Shown piece by piece: positions 61,616 through 64,000 of a stretch of DNA of 64,000 nt. Position 1 is the first letter of the stretch, and every line of letters starts with the position of its first letter. The notes beneath the pieces were generated by a model. The model was not told the DNA's origin, did not search any database, and saw only the letters and a program-made list of their open reading frames with translations. The stretch lies in the NCBI RefSeq assembly GCF_004362055.1, contig NZ_SNXB01000004.1, positions 62,001-126,000 on the forward strand, read 5' to 3'. The position numbers were made by a program, and so were the translations under genes. This DNA comes from Flavobacterium sp. 245. GTDB lineage: Bacteria; Bacteroidota; Bacteroidia; Flavobacteriales; Flavobacteriaceae.

Positions 61616-64000
61616 CTATACAGCAAGAATATATTCCACTAAACCGATTTCGTGCTGCAAATCCATTTTTTTGCGCAAACGGTATCTTTTAATCTCAACA
61701 CTTCGTACCGAGATATTGAACAGCGGTGCGATTTCTTTTGAAGAAAGATTTAAACGAAGATACGCACACAAACGAAGATCATTTGGAGTCAATAAAGGAT
61801 GAAGCTGTTTGATTCGTTTTAAGAAATCCTTATCGGCATTATCGAAAGCTTCTTTAAAAACATTCCAGGAATCTTCTTCGGTAATATTTTTATTAATCGT
61901 ACTAATAACCGATTTGATGTTTTTGTTTTCACCCGGAGCTGTTTTCTGCAAATCTTCTTTAATAAAAGCCAGCAATTCATTTTTACTATTTAAACTCATG
62001 GTCGAAACGGCTAATTCTCTGCTTTTGTTATCAACATCCTGAGAAAGCTGTTCGTTTCTCAATTTCATTAATTGCTGTTCGTTTTCTAATTCTTTGATTT
62101 CAAGCAAAAGATTATTCTCTTCAATAAGTTTCTCTTTCTGTTTTTGATAGTAATTTCGGTATGCCTTATTAATCAAATATGCCATGGCCAACATCAAAAG
62201 GAAATAAATAAAAACGGCCAGATTTGTCAAATACCAAGGTTTTGAAATTACGAATGTATAAACGGCCGTATTCTCCAAAATTGTATTGGCATATTTTGCC
62301 CTAACCTTAAAGGTGTATTTTCCCGGAGAAAGATTTTTGAAATTCACAGTTGCTTTTGTGCTCCATTCGCTCCATTCATTCTGAAAACCTTCAAGCAAGT
62401 ATTGATATTCTGTATTAATGTATTTATTGTACTCCGGAACTGTGTAGTTTAATGTGATATTATTTTCACTTGATGCAAAGCTTCCTTCTTCTTGAATAGC
62501 AACATTTTTCAGGGTTTCATTTTGCTTATTCATTGTGATATCTGTGACAAAAACTGTGTAGTTCTTAAAACTTAAGTCATCAATATTTAAAGTATAATAA
62601 CCATCTGTTGTCCCTATTAAATAATTTGATTTAGAAATCTGGGTAATATTTTCATAGCCCAACATTGAATTTGTCAACGATGCGGGAATCGGAATTACAT
62701 TTTCCTTAAGCTGACTGCTAAGTTTGCTGGCTGAGAAATAATGAATGTAATTTTTAGAAAAAAGCCATATTTTATTCGAATTGTCAACAATTAACTTACC
62801 CGATGTATATTCATCATTTTCAAAAATGGAACTTAAAACGCTATCTTTTTCAAATTGTTTCGTTGTTGCATTTAATTTAAAAATACCGCCTTTGTAAGCA
62901 TAATAAATTGAATTATTAAACTTTGTCAAACTTGCACGAATCCCTTTCTGAGGAGCTTTATAAGTATAAAAATTATTTGTTTTAGATAACGAATTGTCAA
63001 GTTTTAGCCTAAAAATCCCTTTATATTCATGGCTGACATAAACATCTAAATTATTTGCGATTTCAAAATATCGGGATGAATAGTCAAATCCTTTAATTTT
63101 ATTTCGAAATACCCACTGATTATTTACTTTTTCTAAAACCGAAATCCCGTAGTAATTTCCTTGAAGCAAAAGATTTTTATTATGCGGAACTGGTTCAAAT
63201 TTCCAGCTTCCAGATGCTGAAAAAATGCTTCGAGCGGTATCATTTACTACTAGAAATGTTCCAGAATCATGTCCGCAGAAAAGTGCATCATCATAAACAA
63301 AAAGTGACCAAACCTGACCTTTTGTTCCATTTATAAATTTAAAATCACTATTGCTTTCAAGCGGTCTGCAAAAAAGTCCTTGATTTGTTCCAATATATAA
63401 AAGTCCTTTGTAAACCGCCGAAGCGTAAACCGTTCCTAATACCCCCGAATCGTCAGTAAAACTATGTACAGGCGACTGCATATTGATACAGTTAATTCCG
63501 TTATCAAGTCCTGCCCATAAATTTTGATCTTTGTCTTCAAAAAGCGACAAAGCAGTATTATTGCTCAATCCTTTACTTTGCGAAAGATGGTATTTTAACT
63601 TTCCTTTATCTGATAAAATAAAAATCCCGTTAGAAACAGTTCCCAAAGCAAAATTCCCATTCTGAAGACGCTGACTGCTGTAAACAAAACTTGATTTTAA
63701 TTCTGAATCAACATCGGTAACAAAACGAGTCAGTGTATTTTTGACCAATTTATACATTCCATCGAGCTGCGTCTGAATTAGTAAACCATCATCGGTATTG
63801 AAAATATTGGCAATTGTAAATTTTTTCAGAATTGGATTATCTGAAACTAACTTTGCTTTTCCGCTTTCAATTTCAAAAAGACCTTCTTTCATCGTTTGAA
63901 AATAGATCGCATTTTTAGGCGCAAATGATTTTATAACGCCATTTTTTGGTGCAATAATTTTAAACTGTCCCGTTTTTGTATCGTAAATATAAATTCGGTT
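61616..64000 (-). CDS. Propeller / Y_Y_Y / LuxR-HTH hybrid transmembrane regulator (partial, N-terminus outside)
   Basis: The frame is open from the stop at 61616 to the right edge; the first ATG in the window (63892) is internal, since coding sequence (YIYDTKTGQFKIIAPKNG) continues upstream. At least 794 residues are present. They contain two-component-type propeller repeats (LSLFEDKDQNLWAGLDNGIN), a Y_Y_Y domain (YQYLLEGFQNEWSEWSTKAT), one membrane helix, a coiled coil rich in Glu/Lys/Leu, and a C-terminal LuxR-type helix-turn-helix (LTPNDLRLCAYLRLNLSSKE). It probably senses a breakdown product in the periplasm and controls the susC operon that follows on the same strand. Confidence 0.88.
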   Translation of the reverse strand, partial: NRIYIYDTKTGQFKIIAPKNGVIKSFAPKNAIYFQTMKEGLFEIESGKAKLVSDNPILKKFTIANIFNTDDGLLIQTQLDGMYKLVKNTLTRFVTDVDSELKSSFVYSSQRLQNGNFALGTVSNGIFILSDKGKLKYHLSQSKGLSNNTALSLFEDKDQNLWAGLDNGINCINMQSPVHSFTDDSGVLGTVYASAVYKGLLYIGTNQGLFCRPLESNSDFKFINGTKGQVWSLFVYDDALFCGHDSGTFLVVNDTARSIFSASGSWKFEPVPHNKNLLLQGNYYGISVLEKVNNQWVFRNKIKGFDYSSRYFEIANNLDVYVSHEYKGIFRLKLDNSLSKTNNFYTYKAPQKGIRASLTKFNNSIYYAYKGGIFKLNATTKQFEKDSVLSSIFENDEYTSGKLIVDNSNKIWLFSKNYIHYFSASKLSSQLKENVIPIPASLTNSMLGYENITQISKSNYLIGTTDGYYTLNIDDLSFKNYTVFVTDITMNKQNETLKNVAIQEEGSFASSENNITLNYTVPEYNKYINTEYQYLLEGFQNEWSEWSTKATVNFKNLSPGKYTFKVRAKYANTILENTAVYTFVISKPWYLTNLAVFIYFLLMLAMAYLINKAYRNYYQKQKEKLIEENNLLLEIKELENEQQLMKLRNEQLSQDVDNKSRELAVSTMSLNSKNELLAFIKEDLQKTAPGENKNIKSVISTINKNITEEDSWNVFKEAFDNADKDFLKRIKQLHPLLTPNDLRLCAYLRLNLSSKEIAPLFNISVRSVEIKRYRLRKKMDLQHEIGLVEYILAV

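Noticed and set aside
1-64000. tRNA, rRNA, prophage or intact insertion sequence
   Set aside because: No cloverleaf with a TTCGAAT-type T-loop, no rRNA sequence, and no transposase, integrase or phage gene was seen on either strand.

Overview
The window looks like chromosomal DNA of a Flavobacterium-like member of the Bacteroidota. The evidence is the low GC content, the near absence of Shine-Dalgarno sequences, several -33/-7 promoter matches of the TTTG-N(19-22)-TAnnTTTG type, many lipoproteins with a Cys lipobox, a SusC/SusD pair, and families typical of Flavobacteriia (YaiO, DUF4838, DUF6146, DUF6787, BatA). I saw no rRNA, tRNA, CRISPR array, prophage or intact insertion sequence.

Layout. 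1-3.4 kb: the tail of an unidentified gene, a small lipoprotein, a cyclic-nucleotide/CBS/DUF294 regulator and a DEDDh exonuclease. 3.4-4.7 kb: two truncated type VI secretion genes (a TssF-like C-terminus and a ClpV/TssH C-terminus) joined head to head at about base 4080, which is the scar of a lost or rearranged T6SS locus. 4.8-10.5 kb: parE and parC with a DUF1016 nuclease gene between them. 10.7-18.3 kb: pncB, two tandem transglutaminase-like genes, a flavin reductase, a YihY protein, small envelope genes and ychF. 18.6-22.6 kb: a TonB-dependent receptor and a carboxypeptidase-regulatory-like protein. 22.8-26.8 kb: ferredoxin, LuxC-like acyl-CoA reductase, serC and serA. 26.9-30.4 kb: DUF937, DUF6146 and DUF6787 genes, a lolD-like ATPase and a TIGR02757 gene.

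30.4-36.8 kb holds the most interesting locus: five abutting genes for a membrane HEAT-like protein, a processive GT2 synthase, a TPR plus outer-membrane barrel protein (YaiO type), a large DUF4838 glycosidase-like exported protein, and a stand-alone receiver that lacks its phospho-acceptor Asp. Together they look like a synthase-dependent exopolysaccharide assembly system of a Bacteroidota-specific kind, with a phosphorylation-independent control protein in place of the usual c-di-GMP input.

36.9-51.1 kb: a DEAD-box-like helicase (DEFD motif), a beta-propeller lactonase, a BatA-domain protein, a dihydroorotase-like protein without its HxH metal site, small hydrolases, lipoproteins, an MBL hydrolase, a conserved 486-aa protein of unknown function, bcp, an endonuclease III without its Fe-S cysteines, and a TPR protein. 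51.5-52.4 kb: an ECF sigma factor followed by a 47-aa gene. 52.6-64 kb: a polysaccharide utilisation locus (hybrid propeller/Y_Y_Y/LuxR-HTH regulator, SusC, SusD, a PKD-type binding lipoprotein, two GH16 enzymes), most likely for a beta-1,3-glucan such as laminarin.

A second theme is the intergenic DNA. Many 3' gaps carry inverted repeats whose arms are built from short reiterated words (TAAG/CTTA, GTTTAATCG and so on), often around an intrinsic terminator. Two families of dispersed palindromes are also present, and one half-copy of them is translated in frame inside the acyl-CoA reductase gene.
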